64,000 nucleotides of DNA from Aquatica leii. Its lineage: Eukaryota > Arthropoda > Insecta > Coleoptera > Lampyridae. The notes beneath the pieces are model-generated. The model ran no database searches. It was not told the origin of the DNA and worked only from the letters and a program-made list of their open reading frames with translations. This document shows positions 12,572-22,924 of this stretch, in pieces (positions within the stretch are counted from its first letter, which is position 1; every line of letters begins with the position of its first letter). The translations under genes were made by a program, and so were the position numbers. The DNA lies in the NCBI GenBank assembly GCA_035610365.1, contig CM069433.1, positions 131,396,545-131,460,544 on the forward strand. Direction: 5' to 3'.

Positions 12572-12745
12572 TCACAAGTTGATTACCTAACTTTTGAGAG
12601 GTTCTTAGTTAGATTTCGGTTGCTTGTTTGAGTTCTTCAATTTCTCTCACGCCCTGATCAAGCCCCTTACAAAAGTGGACAAAACGTTGGCAACTTCGGT
12701 TACAACAATGACACGGTCCAAACCCAGAAGAGTTTCTTATCTTAG
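12572..12745 (+). repeat. Solo PLE terminal segment
   Basis: Homologous along its length to 5478-5660, the end of the PLE at 3.8-5.7 kb. It includes CTGATCA (12,654-12,660), AAAACGTTGGCAAC and ACACGGTCCAAACCCAGAAG. No PLE coding sequence lies next to it, so it is a 5'-truncated insertion or a solo end. The hammerhead-like first box is mutated (CTGATGA to CTGATCA). Confidence 0.75.
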
Positions 12746-13117
12746 TATTTCAAAAGTAATTTATAATAACGCATTAAAAAAAATCTGAATGTTGCAAAAT
12801 TACAAAGGTTTTATATTCCTAAACATTACGACGCTAAATTTCTTTTCATATTAATAAATTTAGACCTTTACGTTTTTGTTTTTGTTAAAATTGACCTTGG
12901 ATTTGCACAGTTTTTGAAATAAAGTGATGAAGTAGGCATTCTAATTATTGTGCTTTTAACCTTACTTATAATATGAATTGCAACTTAAAGAAAATTGTTA
13001 TTAATATTTTTAAAACGATCATGTGTGTGTAATTAAACAAACAAAATTAAACATTCAACAAAATTTCAAGACAAAATTGGCCTTAATTGTAGATAAACCA
13101 AAGACTAAGTATGGTAA

Positions 13118-13483
13118 CAACCATATCTAGTGGCTACAAGATTAATTTGCGAAAATTCAAAAAACATACATAAAAAACAGTTGAGCTCTACGTGCAATTA
13201 TATTTTTGGTAACCAATGTCAAAATTTAGCTCAAAAATTTTCCAGAATTTTTTTCTATGAGGATATTCTCAACAGATTGCTTTTGAGTTCGAACCCAGTG
13301 TTGACCGGTATAAGACCCAATATAAGAAAAAAATCTAAATTATTTTTAAAAGAAACTTTAGAAATGTTATTGCCAATGGAATCTCTTGATGGTCTTGATA
13401 AAGAGGATCATGAAGAAAGAGATAATCACATCACTAATGTATCATCACACGAAGATGATCTCATCTTCTTCCTAGATTGTTAA
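13118..13483 (+). CDS. Unidentified open frame of about 120 codons
   Basis: The frame is open from 13,118 to a TAA at 13,483 and has no ATG near its beginning, so it would have to be an exon or a truncated gene. It contains PNIRKKSKLFLKETLEMLL, then an acidic tail (LDKEDHEERDN, SSHEDD). I do not recognise a family. A copy of the TATACAGGGTG motif (minus strand, 13,535-13,545) lies about 50 bp downstream, which suggests that a repeat boundary is near. Confidence 0.3.
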   Translation, partial: QPYLVATRLICENSKNIHKKQLSSTCNYIFGNQCQNLAQKFSRIFFYEDILNRLLLSSNPVLTGIRPNIRKKSKLFLKETLEMLLPMESLDGLDKEDHEERDNHITNVSSHEDDLIFFLDC

Positions 13484-13734
13484 CAATTAACAGTGTGCCC
13501 CAGAAACCTCTAAGTAGGTCAAGTTTTTTATGATCACCCTGTATATACCTATGAAGTTATAAATCAATACAGTGTAGAAAAAGTTAATTAATTTACTAAC
13601 TGATTCGTTTGAATTAATTTAAAACATAATAATTTTGACCACCCAGATGCGTCAAATATACCACTGTGCGACGGCATCACATTTTCACTTTCTTCGTTAT
13701 TTAAAGCTGCGCGTTTTTGGTAAATCTTTAACAG

Positions 13735-15282
13735 ATATAAAATCTTAAGCTTTCGCGGTTGTTATGTTTAAGATTATAAGCGACTTTCGGCTTAGACCGC
13801 GTCGTAGTAAAACACCCAGACTTAGGCTTGGTCATAGTCTCTTCTTGCAGCTTGCATCTTCACTGCAAGAAAAAGTGTAAATGATGATATTTATACCAAT
13901 AGCGATTAGCGTGATTAACGAACCTTATCTTTCTGTTACCGCTTGACTGACTTCGTTATTACTCGGAGTAAGTGTTTGTGTCCTTTCCAAGAAGGTCGAT
14001 CTTTGTCTTAGAGGATATAATACTAGTAGCCAAGATTTGCTGAGTCTTAAACCGTCTTCTCGGTTCATATTACATGGACGTTTTTCTATTTCCACAGTTT
14101 CGCGGATTAGTTTGGAAAAGTAGAAAGGAGTTCTAGCCAACACTTTAGTTTGGTCAAAGTTCAGCGTGTGCCCTTGGTTCCAGACGTGTTCTGCCACTGC
14201 TGATTTAGTAACTCTGCGGTGTTTGCAGTCAGCCATATGTTCTTTTACCCTAACTTCAATAGATCGTCCAGTCTGTCCTATATAACTAGATCCACAGGAA
14301 CCAAAAATTTTGTAAACTCCGGCATGTTTTAGAGTCCCTTGTTTATCTTTAGCAGATGTAAACCAGGTGTTCAGGGTATCCTTAGTCGTAAAGACGGTTT
14401 TAATATTATGTTTCTTTAGCTCTCTGCTTATTTTGTTTGTCGAACCCATACAGTATGGTAAATAAGCGGTGCTAGTAGGAGGTGATAAGTCTTCTTTGAT
14501 TTTTGGATTTATTGCTCTTTTCCATACGTTTTGGATCTCTTTGAACCCGTATCCATTTTGTTGTAAGGACTCCAACAGTGTTTCCTTTTCCTTTTGTAGA
14601 TTTTCATTGTTTGACACACGTATAGCTCTTTTGGCTAAAGTATGCAAAACAGTATTCTTCTGTACTGGATGCTGGTGAGATTGGGCGTTTAAGTATCTAT
14701 TAGTGTGCGTTTTCTTTTTATAAACGGAATGTCCCAATTTTCCGATATTTCTCCTTATCACTAGTACATCAAGAAAGGCTAGACTGTTGTTATGTTTTAA
14801 CTCCATAGTAAGTTTAATGCTGTTATGTGCAGAGTTTAGATGTTGAAAGAACTGATTTAGTTTATCTTTGCCATGAGGCCAAACAACAAACGTATCATTA
14901 ACATATCTGAACCAAGTTTTTGGTTTTAACTCAACATTTTTTATAATTTCAGTTTCAAAATATTCCATTTAAATATTGGCTATAACTGGAGAGAGCGGTG
15001 AACCCATGGCCGCTCCTTCTACTTGTTTAAACAAGTTGTCGTTATAACTGAAATAAGTGTTTTTAAGGCAGAGTTCGATGAGCTGAACTTCTTCTTCAGT
15101 AATTCTCTCCTTAAGCTAAAACAACACTTCGTCGACCGTGACTTTAGTAAAAAGAGATACCACGTCAAAGCTGACTAGAATATCTTCTTTTGTTATACGC
15201 AAGTTCTTAATTTTCTCTACAAAGTCTGTAGAATCTTTAATGTGAGTTTTTGTATTTTCTGTCAACGGCAAGAGTTTTGCAG
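13735..15282 (-). pseudogene. 5'-truncated Penelope-like element, minus strand
   Basis: This is a close relative of the intact PLE at 19.5-21.7 kb. The longest frame (14,968-13,925, 347 codons) covers RT motif C to the C-terminus. Upstream, down to 15,282, the RT region continues with in-frame stops, for example a TAA directly before the Met of the MEYFE motif and another in the LLK-R segment. Homology stops abruptly at 15,282, a 5' truncation. Key residues are damaged: the RT box is YVND instead of YVDD, and the endonuclease reads GVYKIFGSCGSSYIGQTGRS, where one Cys of the usual SCSCG is lost. The downstream tail to 13,735 lacks the hammerhead-like box because of an internal deletion of roughly 100 bp. 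Confidence 0.93.
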
Positions 15283-18162
15283 CGTAATGTGAAATTCAGT
15301 GTACAAATTTTTAAACAAATTACAAACTCTGTATGCATCCATTTGCATTATCATTCATTCTCCATATCGCAGCATCATTAAAATCGCAGTACGTTACTTT
15401 TCAGATAGATGAGCCATTTTTGTTTACCTTAAAAGCGTAATTCACTAAAAAATGGTTTTGTTAGCCGATGTAAATAAGTAACTTTTTAATTCAACTGCAC
15501 TTACTACTTTAATAGTTCTAAGGCGCAATCAATTATTTCGGCAATTAACAGCTATCATAGGTGTCTAGATTAACAACTATTAAAATAAAGCTAACATTAC
15601 CCTATCCTTGCTTTTTCAATTTTTTCTCAAAAACTAGTTCCAATTGCCTTTTGATTGTCTTTGATAAAAATTGTTTTATTTTTCTTGCACTTACAAATAT
15701 TTTTACAAATGTATGCAGCAATACCGAAAAGAAGTGCAGAATCTCAAATTTAGTAAATACATATGATATTTTGAGTTTCTATTGTAATTCTTTAAGAATT
15801 TTTTATTTTTAGTTATAAATAGTGATCATAAAAATACGTTTTTTATATTTTATGAATAGTTTTAAACATTGTGTGCATATAAACAAAAACAAATAAAAAT
15901 ATAAATTTATTTTTAGTTTTACTAAAATGTCTTAATAAAAACATTAAAAAAAAACAAAATTAAATAAGTTATACCATGTTTAATTTACAAAAAAACTTAT
16001 TCTCTTACATGTAAAAAGAAAATAAATATCTGGAGTTTCAAAAATTAAATTCTTGTAAGTCGATGATTAAAAATATAACAGGAAAAGTACAAAAATATCT
16101 TAAATTGTTTAAAATTTATTTTGATTACGAACGTGAGCAAACTTAGATTAATTAATAATTCTCAAAAAACTTAAAATAATTAAATTTTGATTGTAATTAC
16201 ATGATATAACCAAAAATGACAATATTTCTAATTATATAACCAGTGACGTACTCTTAATGATTCTGACAAAATTAGTTTAACCAATAAAGTTAAGAAAAAA
16301 TAATTAATAACAGTACTAAGAAAAATCTAAGAAAAAAAATTAATTAAATGTTATATATAATAGAATGGTTTTAAACGAATAAGGTTATTAAAAAGTAGTC
16401 ATTTTGGTCATACAAAGGGTGTGCTTACCAATCTATATTGATGGCGCTTTTATTGTCGGCAAATGCTTTACAAACGATGACCTTCATTCTCCCGCTTTGA
16501 TTTTACGTTATTGATCGAATGTGTCATTATTTCGTCTGCTTAGTTTAAGTAGGTGGCGATTTGTTTGAAGTGGTCGGATGTAATTTTGTTGGTGAACTGC
16601 CGCACCAGTCATTCAAATCACTAATATATGTTAGATAGTAACACCATGACACTTTAATGAATAAATAACAACCAAATCAAAAAAAATAGACCTCACACTT
16701 CGACCACTGTTATGTGTGGTATATTCCCAGGTATGATAAGCATCTGATGATGAAACTACGTTTATAGAATAATAAAATTTAAGATGAATTTATTATTTGT
16801 ACTATATCGTTGTGTATTTGTGAAAAGAAACTAAAAATTTTATTATTTCATCTTATAATATCTGTAATATGTAAATTTTGGCATTCGACCATTGTTTGCA
16901 TTTTAAGAATATTGAATGGGCGTAAAGAATCTAAATTTAAAAGGCTAGTAGGTTGGCTGTACTGTATAAAAATTAGTTTATTAGAATGTTAGACTTTTAT
17001 TTACATTTTATGGTTTGATATGGGGTACTATTACGTGTTTTTTTTTTCATTAACGCTATTAAACTTTTTAAGTGGGTTACAATTCATTACATCTTCCATA
17101 AAATTAAAATCTGCGTAACTATTTATTGCATGTTGTAACATTTACATCCTTACTTGGTAAAAGAATCGTTTTTAAAATAAAACCAAAGCTATTTGACATT
17201 TTTAGGCAGTACGATGTGCAATTTTACTGTATCCTGTTTTATTTTATTTCGTCATTTTTTGTTTTGTTCAAGATATTTTTATCGGTTTTATTACATACGT
17301 TGCATTGACACGTTTTCAAGTTTTCGAAATGCATGACAGGTTGAATGCTGAGATTCATAAATAATTTAACATCTCCAAATTTTCCAAAAAGTTTTGACAA
17401 TAAAAGCATGTACCGAATCAGTAATAACAACATTAATAACAACATTAATAACCTCATTTCATTTTGTTTAAAATCAAATTAAACTAATTGCATCCTCAGA
17501 ACGATGACAAAATAGTTTGGCAAATAACTGAAATATAACATTACAAAAGGGTTTTTATTATGAGTACCTACATTTTTTTATAAGCAGGAAAAAGTCGTAA
17601 TTATAAAATAATCAAAAAAATTATTACATACCTAGACAAACACCGGATGTCTTAAATTTGGCGTCTGACTGCATAAGGTCGACATGGGTATACGTCTATA
17701 AATAAAAAAAATACTTGATAAAACCAATGAAAAAAATTAAATACAATCATAAAAACAGTTAAGATTTTTTAGCTGAAGACAACAAAATTGACATTTTTTC
17801 TATCTAAGATCGTTTGTATCTATTTACCAAAACATAATTAACCTCATTACAATTTATGGCAATATTTTTTTAACATTCTATTTTAAAAATGACCAAACGG
17901 TAATGACAATGGATGCCAGTAACATTCTTAATTTTTTTTAGAAATATTATGAAAATACAAATGTTTAATTACATATGGCAAAATTTGAATGCTTACGCAT
18001 AAGAGATAAAAGCATCAACGACATTATCATATGACACCAGCAAAGATAAAAGTAAAAAAACCAATATATTATTAGAAAAACTATAAGAAAAAGTGCTTAG
18101 CAAGAAACACATGAGTAAACTTATTTGTAAAAAGGTTTCTAATAAATCAAATATAGAGAAGA
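15283..18162. other. AT-rich stretch, nothing identified
   Basis: Very AT-rich with only short ORFs (up to 83 codons at 15,561-15,812), none with a domain signature. A slightly more GC-rich patch at about 16,410-16,620 contains no open frame of note. The lower end of the hAT relic may extend into this region, but I could not place its terminal repeat. Confidence 0.5.
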
Positions 18163-19100
18163 TTAGAAATGCAAAAGAAATGGCGCCTTTCTGGTTTTCA
18201 TTTCAGCAAATTCATCAATTGCACCATCATAATTAATGTTTTTAACGATACTGCATTGAAATAATATAAAGATTGGATGCTGTTTTATTAATTTCAACTT
18301 GATAAAACTTCTGTAACTCATAGCAATAGAAACGGGAAGAGTTAGAAAGATTCGAAGAGTTACATTGATATTTGGGTAAGATTTAATCAGGCATTGTAAA
18401 GAAGAGCCATAGAAAAAATAAAAGTCGTCACAAATAGTTTTCATATTTTGATAACGCAAATCTATTTCAGATAAGAGAGTATCACATTGTAAGATTGTAA
18501 ATTTGTACTTTAAATCATTCTTCAGGTGTCACGTTACACCCTTCATCTGCTGTTTCATCTATAACATTTCTCTTTGGTTTATTGAGAAATCCATTCTTAA
18601 TCTTTGTACCCATATCTTTAAACACATTTTGTGCTTCCAGGACATTGTGTTCAGAAGTTGTTTCTCAAATCCTTTGTAAACCAGCAATTAATTTTGTTCA
18701 ACAATCTAATAAAAAAAATTTCTGTTGTAATGTTTTATGTGTTCGATCAATGCATTGTAGAATTTTAATCCATATAGAAAGAGTACAGATAAATCTATGA
18801 TTAATTTTTTTGCATAATACAGCTTCCGGATTTGAAACTTCTAGTTAATTTAAAATTTTCGTCGATAAACCTTTAACCTTTTCCCGTTTTTTCATGTGAC
18901 TGAATAAGGTTTATGAAGTTTTCTTTAATCATTACTTTTCCATGACAGTCAACATAGACATATCTTAACATTTGACTCATTTGTTCTTTTCTTGAAACAT
19001 CATGGGTGTAGTCAAATAAAATAGTGTAGTACTTTGCTTTGTTAATTCTACATATGATTTCATTTCTAGTTTGGTCTCCAACTAATTTTATTATTTCATT
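18163..19100 (-). pseudogene. hAT transposase relic, C-terminal part
   Basis: Read on the minus strand from 19,100, the frame gives NEIIKLVGDQTRNEI, RINKAKYYTILFDYTHDVS, KEQMSQMLRYVYVD and VMIKENFINLI. This matches the DUF4371 region of ZMYM1-like hAT transposases (FD-TPD-SH-EQ-S---RYV). Further on are NVLEAQNVFKD, a VTPEE-FKVQIYN block with stops, then DLRYQNMKTICDDFYFFYG and the dimerisation domain YPNINVTLRIFLTLPVS, SFIKLKLIK, ending near FAEMKTRKA. About 200 bp in the middle no longer align and stops are present, so it is inactive. The matching N-terminal half lies at 22,911-23,880 on the other side of a PLE insertion. Confidence 0.85.
19087..19100. repeat. Target-site duplication, left copy (PLE into hAT)
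   Basis: TTTATTATTTCATT occurs here and again at 22,911-22,924, immediately flanking the PLE composite. Removing the composite and one copy restores a continuous hAT reading frame (QNEII followed by KLVGDQ). Confidence 0.8.
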
Positions 19101-19146
19101 ATAAATATCTTCACTTACATTTTTTGCTTCAGTGACAATCACCACT

Positions 19147-19178
19147 CTGAAGATGCAAGCTACAATATCTTGCAAAAC
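19147..19178 (+). ncRNA. Hammerhead-like motif, inverted PLE tail
   Basis: CTGAAGA (19,147-19,153), a stem gcaag/cttgc (19,155-19,159 with 19,69-73 of the same block, i.e. 19,169-19,173), then AAAAC. The second core box GAAAC seen in the sister copies is mutated to AAAAC here, so this copy should be inactive. Confidence 0.4.
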
Positions 19179-19414
19179 GTCAGTGTGTTTGGGTTCACGA
19201 ACGACAATACGGCAAAGGCTAAGTTCTATTTCTTGTATAAAATCTTAAGCTTTCGCGGTTGTTATGTTTAAAATCATAAGCGACTTCCGGCTTAGACCGC
19301 GTCGTAGTAAAACACCCAGACTTAGGCTTGGTCATAGTCTCTTCTTGAGAGCCAAAACAAGAAGTAGAACTTGGCCTTTGCCGTATTGTCGTTCGTGAAC
19401 CCAAACAAACTGAC

Positions 19415-19446
19415 GTTTCGCAAGACATTGCAGCTTGCATCTTCAG
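19415..19446 (-). ncRNA. Hammerhead-like motif in PLE tail
   Basis: On the minus strand, CTGAAGA (19,446-19,440) is followed by a 5-bp stem gcaag/cttgc with a 9-nt loop, then GAAAC (19,419-19,415) and GTC. This order (CUGANGA, stem II, GAAA) is the hammerhead core, and Penelope-like elements are known to carry hammerheads in their terminal repeats. One extra U sits between the first box and the stem, so catalytic competence is uncertain. Confidence 0.5.
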
Positions 19447-19522
19447 AGTGGTAAATGTCACTGAAAGAAAAAGTGGAAATGACGATATTTATAGCAATAG
19501 CGATTAGCGTGATTAACGAACC

Positions 19523-21655
19523 TTATCGTTCCGTTACCGCTTGACTGACTTCGTTATTACTCGGAGTAAGTGTTTGTGTCCTTTCCAAGAAGGTCGATCT
19601 TTGTCTTAGAGGATATAATACTGGTAGCCAAGATTTGCTGAGTCTTAAACCGTCTTCTCGGTTCATATTACAAGGATGTTTTTCTATTTCCACAGCTTCG
19701 CGGATTAGTCTGGGAAAGTAGAAAGGAGTTCTAGCCAACACTTTAGTTTGGTCAAAGTTCAGCGTGTGTCCTTGGTTCCACACGTGTTCTGCCACTGCTG
19801 ATTTAGTAACTCTGCGGTGTTTGCAGTCAGCCATATGTTCTTTTACTCTAACTTCAATAGAGCGTCCCGTCTGTCCTATATAACTTGATCCACAGGAACA
19901 AGAAATTTTGTAAACTCCGGCATGTTTTAGAGCCCCTTGTTTGTCTTTAGTAGATGTAAACCAGGTGTTCAGGGTATCCTTAGTCGTAAAGACAGTTTTA
20001 ATATTATGTTTCTTTAGCACCCTGCTTATTTTGTCTGTCGAACCCATACAGTATGGTAAATAAGCGGTGCTAGTAGGAGGTGATAAGTCTTCTTTGACTT
20101 TTGGATTTATTGCTCTTTTCCATGCGTTTTGGATCTTTTTGAACTTGTATCCATTTTGTTGTAGGGACTCCAACAGTGTTTCCTTTTCCTTTTGTAGATT
20201 TTCATTATCTGACACACGTATAGCTCTTTTGGCTAAAGTATGCAAAACAGTATTCTTCTGTACTGGATGGTGGTGAGATTCGGCGTTTAAGTATCTATTA
20301 GTGTGCGTTTTCTTTCTATAAACGGAATGCCCCAATTTTCCGTTGTTTTTCTTTATCACTAGTACATCAAGAAAGGCTAGACTGCTGTTATGTTCTAACT
20401 CCATAGTAAACTTAATGCTGTTATGTGCAGAGTTTAGATGTTGAAAGAACTGGTTTAGTTTATCTTTGCCATGAGGCCATACGACAAACGTATCATCAAC
20501 ATATCTGAACCAAGTTTTTGGTTTTAACTCAACATTCTTCATAATTTCAGTTTCAAAATATTCCATGTAAATATTGGCTATAACTGGAGAGAGCGGTGAA
20601 CCCATGGCCGCTCCTTCTACTTGTTTAAACAAGTTGTCGTTATAACTGAAATAAGTGTTTTTGAGGCAGAGTTCGATGAGCAGAACTTCTTCTTCAGTAA
20701 TTCTCTCCTTGAGCAAAAACAACACTTCGTCGACCGGGACTTTAGTAAAAAGAGATACCACGTCAAAGCTGACTAAAATATCTTCTTTTGTTATACGCAA
20801 GTTCTTAATTTTCTCTACAAAGTCTGTAGAATCTTTGATGTGAGTTTCTGTATTTCCTGTCAACGGCAAGAGTTTTGCAGCTAGATAACGTGCTAACGAT
20901 TGGATTGGTGAATTGATGGTGCTCACTATCGGTAGAAGGGGGGCTCCTTCTTTGTGTATTTTGGGAAGACCGTAGATTCGTGGCATAACGGGATTTTTGA
21001 CAATCAAAGTCTGTTTCATGTTGATATCGATAGCAGTGGAGTTTTTGATAGCGGAGTTTACCTTAGTGCACAAGGAGTTTAAAGGGTTTCTCTGTAGACG
21101 TATGTAGCAATCTTCTGAGAGTAAGTTCGTCATTTTGTCGTTGTAATCTTGTATGTTCATAACGACTGTAGCGTTTCCTTTATCTGCTCTCAATACTAGA
21201 ATGTCCTTATTCTCACGTAACCGCTTAGCTGCAACTCTCTCATGTCTGTTAATATTAGAGCGTGGCGGTTTTGCTTTTCTTACAATATTGCAAACATCTT
21301 GTCGAATAGTTTCAGAGATCTCTTTAGGTAGAGTGCGTATTGCAGCTTCTACTCCACATACTATATCTTCTATCGGAGTTGTCTTAGGCGTAACGGCGTA
21401 GTTAAAACCCTTCTTCAACAAGGATGTGGTCTGTGCATCCAAAACCGTGTCTGTAAGGTTGACAATTACTTTATGGTCGTCTAACGTTTTCTTAGGCTGT
21501 GAAGGATGTAACCGCTCGAATTTCTTAGTTTGTTTCATTTTTGATTGTTCATAAACCTTGTTAGCTTGTATCGTAGTGATAGCATCTATTTTTACCCATA
21601 TCGAGTATTCTAATTTATTAGACAAAGTTAAATGTAACTTGTAAACTCTGCACAT
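19523..21655 (-). CDS. Penelope-like reverse transcriptase/GIY-YIG endonuclease, intact ORF
   Basis: A 710-codon frame without stops. The likely start is Met40 (21,538, MKQTKKFERLHPSQ). The preceding residues are encoded by the junction with the opposite copy, and the first six or so codons are antisense to it. The order of parts is: RT N-terminal motif RADKGNATVVM (residues 156-166); MPRIYGLPKIHKEG (224-237); PIVSTINSP (242-250); motif A LVSFDVVSLFTKVP with catalytic Asp298; motif B GAAMGSPLSPVIANIYME (348-364); motif C FRYVDDTFVVWPHG, with YVDD at 385-388; and linker YRKKTHTNRYLNAESHHHP (446-464). The GIY-YIG endonuclease follows from about 579: AGVYKISCSCGSSYIGQTGRS, with Cys586, Cys588, His607 and Cys611 placed as in the Zn-binding motif of this family. 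All catalytic residues of both domains that I can identify are present. In this protein family the endonuclease nicks the target and the RT copies the RNA at the nick. This is the only long intact gene in the window. Confidence 0.96.
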   Translation of the reverse strand: MCRVYKLHLTLSNKLEYSIWVKIDAITTIQANKVYEQSKMKQTKKFERLHPSQPKKTLDDHKVIVNLTDTVLDAQTTSLLKKGFNYAVTPKTTPIEDIVCGVEAAIRTLPKEISETIRQDVCNIVRKAKPPRSNINRHERVAAKRLRENKDILVLRADKGNATVVMNIQDYNDKMTNLLSEDCYIRLQRNPLNSLCTKVNSAIKNSTAIDINMKQTLIVKNPVMPRIYGLPKIHKEGAPLLPIVSTINSPIQSLARYLAAKLLPLTGNTETHIKDSTDFVEKIKNLRITKEDILVSFDVVSLFTKVPVDEVLFLLKERITEEEVLLIELCLKNTYFSYNDNLFKQVEGAAMGSPLSPVIANIYMEYFETEIMKNVELKPKTWFRYVDDTFVVWPHGKDKLNQFFQHLNSAHNSIKFTMELEHNSSLAFLDVLVIKKNNGKLGHSVYRKKTHTNRYLNAESHHHPVQKNTVLHTLAKRAIRVSDNENLQKEKETLLESLQQNGYKFKKIQNAWKRAINPKVKEDLSPPTSTAYLPYCMGSTDKISRVLKKHNIKTVFTTKDTLNTWFTSTKDKQGALKHAGVYKISCSCGSSYIGQTGRSIEVRVKEHMADCKHRRVTKSAVAEHVWNQGHTLNFDQTKVLARTPFYFPRLIREAVEIEKHPCNMNREDGLRLSKSWLPVLYPLRQRSTFLERTQTLTPSNNEVSQAVTER

Positions 21656-21673
21656 AACAGCATTAAGTTTACT

Positions 21674-22552
21674 ATGGAGTTAGAACATAACAGCAGTCTA
21701 GCCTTTCTTGATGTACTAGTGATAAAGAAAAACAACGGAAAATTGGGGCATTCCGATTATAGAAAGAAAACGCACACTAATAGATACTTAAACGCCGAAT
21801 CTCACCACCATCCAGTACAGAAGAATACTGTTTTGCATACTTTAGCCAAAAGAGCTATACGTGTGTCAGATAACGAAAATCTACAAAAGGAAAAGGAAAC
21901 ATTGTTGGAGTCCCTACAACAAAATGGATACGGGTTCAAAGAGATCCAAAACGCATGGAAAAAAGCATTAAATCCAAAAGTCAAAGAAGACTTATCACCT
22001 CCTACTAGCACCGCTTATTTACCATACTGTATAGATTCGACAGACAAAATAAGCAGAGTATTAAAGAAATATAATATCAAAACTGTCTACGACTAAGCAT
22101 ACCCTGAACAACTGGTTTACATCTGCTAAAGACAAACAAGAGGCTTTAAACATGCCGGAGTTTACAAAATTCCTTGTTCCTGTGGATTAAGGTGTATAGG
22201 ACAGACGATAAGCTCTATTGAAGTTAAAGTAAAAGAAAATATGGCTGACTGCAAACACCGCAGAGTTACTAAATCAGCAGTGACAGAACACGTGTGGAAC
22301 CAAGGACACACGCTGAACTTTGACCAAACTAAAGTGTTGGCTAGAACTCCTTTCTACTTTCCCAGACTAATCCGCGAAGCTGTGGAAATAGAAAAACATC
22401 CTTGTAATATGAACCGAGAAGACGGTTTAAGACTCAGCAAATCTTGGCTACCAGTATTATATCCTCTAAGACAAAGATCGACCTTCTTGGAAAGGACACA
22501 AACACTTACTCCGAGTAATAACGAAGTCAGTCAAGCGGTAACGGAACGATAA
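21674..22552 (+). pseudogene. 5'-truncated second PLE copy, head-to-head with the intact one
   Basis: Homology starts at about 21,643, in the middle of the RT just after motif C, and runs to the C-terminus. The frame 21,674-22,096 covers MELEHNSSLAFLDVL to the region before the endonuclease and then hits a frameshift (TVYD, stop). The endonuclease core is degraded (the segment at 22,140-22,240 reads CIGQTISSIEVKVKEN in pieces). From 22,241 the C-terminal frame (MADCKHRRVTKSAV to VTER) is intact. It is nearly identical to the intact copy outside these lesions, indicating recent duplication or co-insertion. Confidence 0.92.
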
Positions 22553-22628
22553 GGTTCGTTAATCACGCTAATCGCTATTGCTATAAATATCGTCATTTCC
22601 ACTTTTTCTTTCAGTGACATTTACCACT

Positions 22629-22660
22629 CTGAAGATGCAAGCTGCAATGTCTTGCGAAAC
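22629..22660 (+). ncRNA. Hammerhead-like motif in PLE tail, plus copy
   Basis: CTGAAGA (22,629-22,635), stem gcaag (22,637-22,641) with cttgc (22,651-22,655), GAAAC (22,656-22,660) and GTC. It is the same structure as at 19,415-19,446 and is preserved between the two copies. Confidence 0.5.
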
Positions 22661-22732
22661 GTCAGTTTGTTTGGGTTCACGAACGACAATACGGCAAAGG
22701 CCAAGTTCTACTTCTTGTTTTGGCTCTCAAGA

Positions 22733-22893
22733 AGAGACTATGACCAAGCCTAAGTCTGGGTGTTTTACTACGACGCGGTCTAAGCCGGAAGTCGCTTATG
22801 ATTTTTCTATTTCTTGTTTAGAGACTAGGACCAAGCCTAAAAAGTCTGGGTGTTCAACTACGACGCGATCTAAACCAAAAGTCGTTTATATTA
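22733..22893 (+). repeat. Two tandem units of about 73-88 bp in the PLE tail
   Basis: GAGACTATGACCAAGCCTAA to GTCGCTTATGATTT (22,733-22,805) is repeated as GAGACTAGGACCAAGCCTAA to GTCGTTTATATT (22,821-22,893) with scattered substitutions. Only one unit is present in the minus copy at 19.23-19.35 kb and at 13.74-13.85 kb. Confidence 0.8.
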
Positions 22894-22910
22894 GTAACCG
22901 CAAAGGATAA

Positions 22911-22924
22911 TTTATTATTTCATT
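22911..22924. repeat. Target-site duplication, right copy
   Basis: TTTATTATTTCATT, identical to 19,087-19,100, directly abuts the end of the PLE composite. Confidence 0.8.

Larger units (their letters stand above)
19101..22910. mobile_element. Composite Penelope-like insertion (head-to-head copies)
   Basis: The insertion has three parts. First, 19,101-19,225 is a plus-oriented PLE tail segment (ATAAATATC, then CTCTGAAGATGCAAGC). Second, 19,226 to about 21,642 is a minus-oriented PLE with an intact ORF. Third, about 21,643-22,910 is a plus-oriented, 5'-truncated copy joined head-to-head. The left tail is the inverted counterpart of 22,583-22,710. Such partial inverted and tandem arrangements with terminal pLTR-like repeats are typical of Penelope elements. 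The ~14-bp duplication on both sides shows that it entered as a single unit. Confidence 0.88.

Noticed and set aside
20067-22011. ORFs of 60-82 codons antisense to the PLE (for example 20,067-20,276, 20,655-20,843, 21,153-21,401, 21,802-22,011)
   Set aside because: These are shadows of the PLE coding strand. Their apparent conservation between copies follows from the sense protein.
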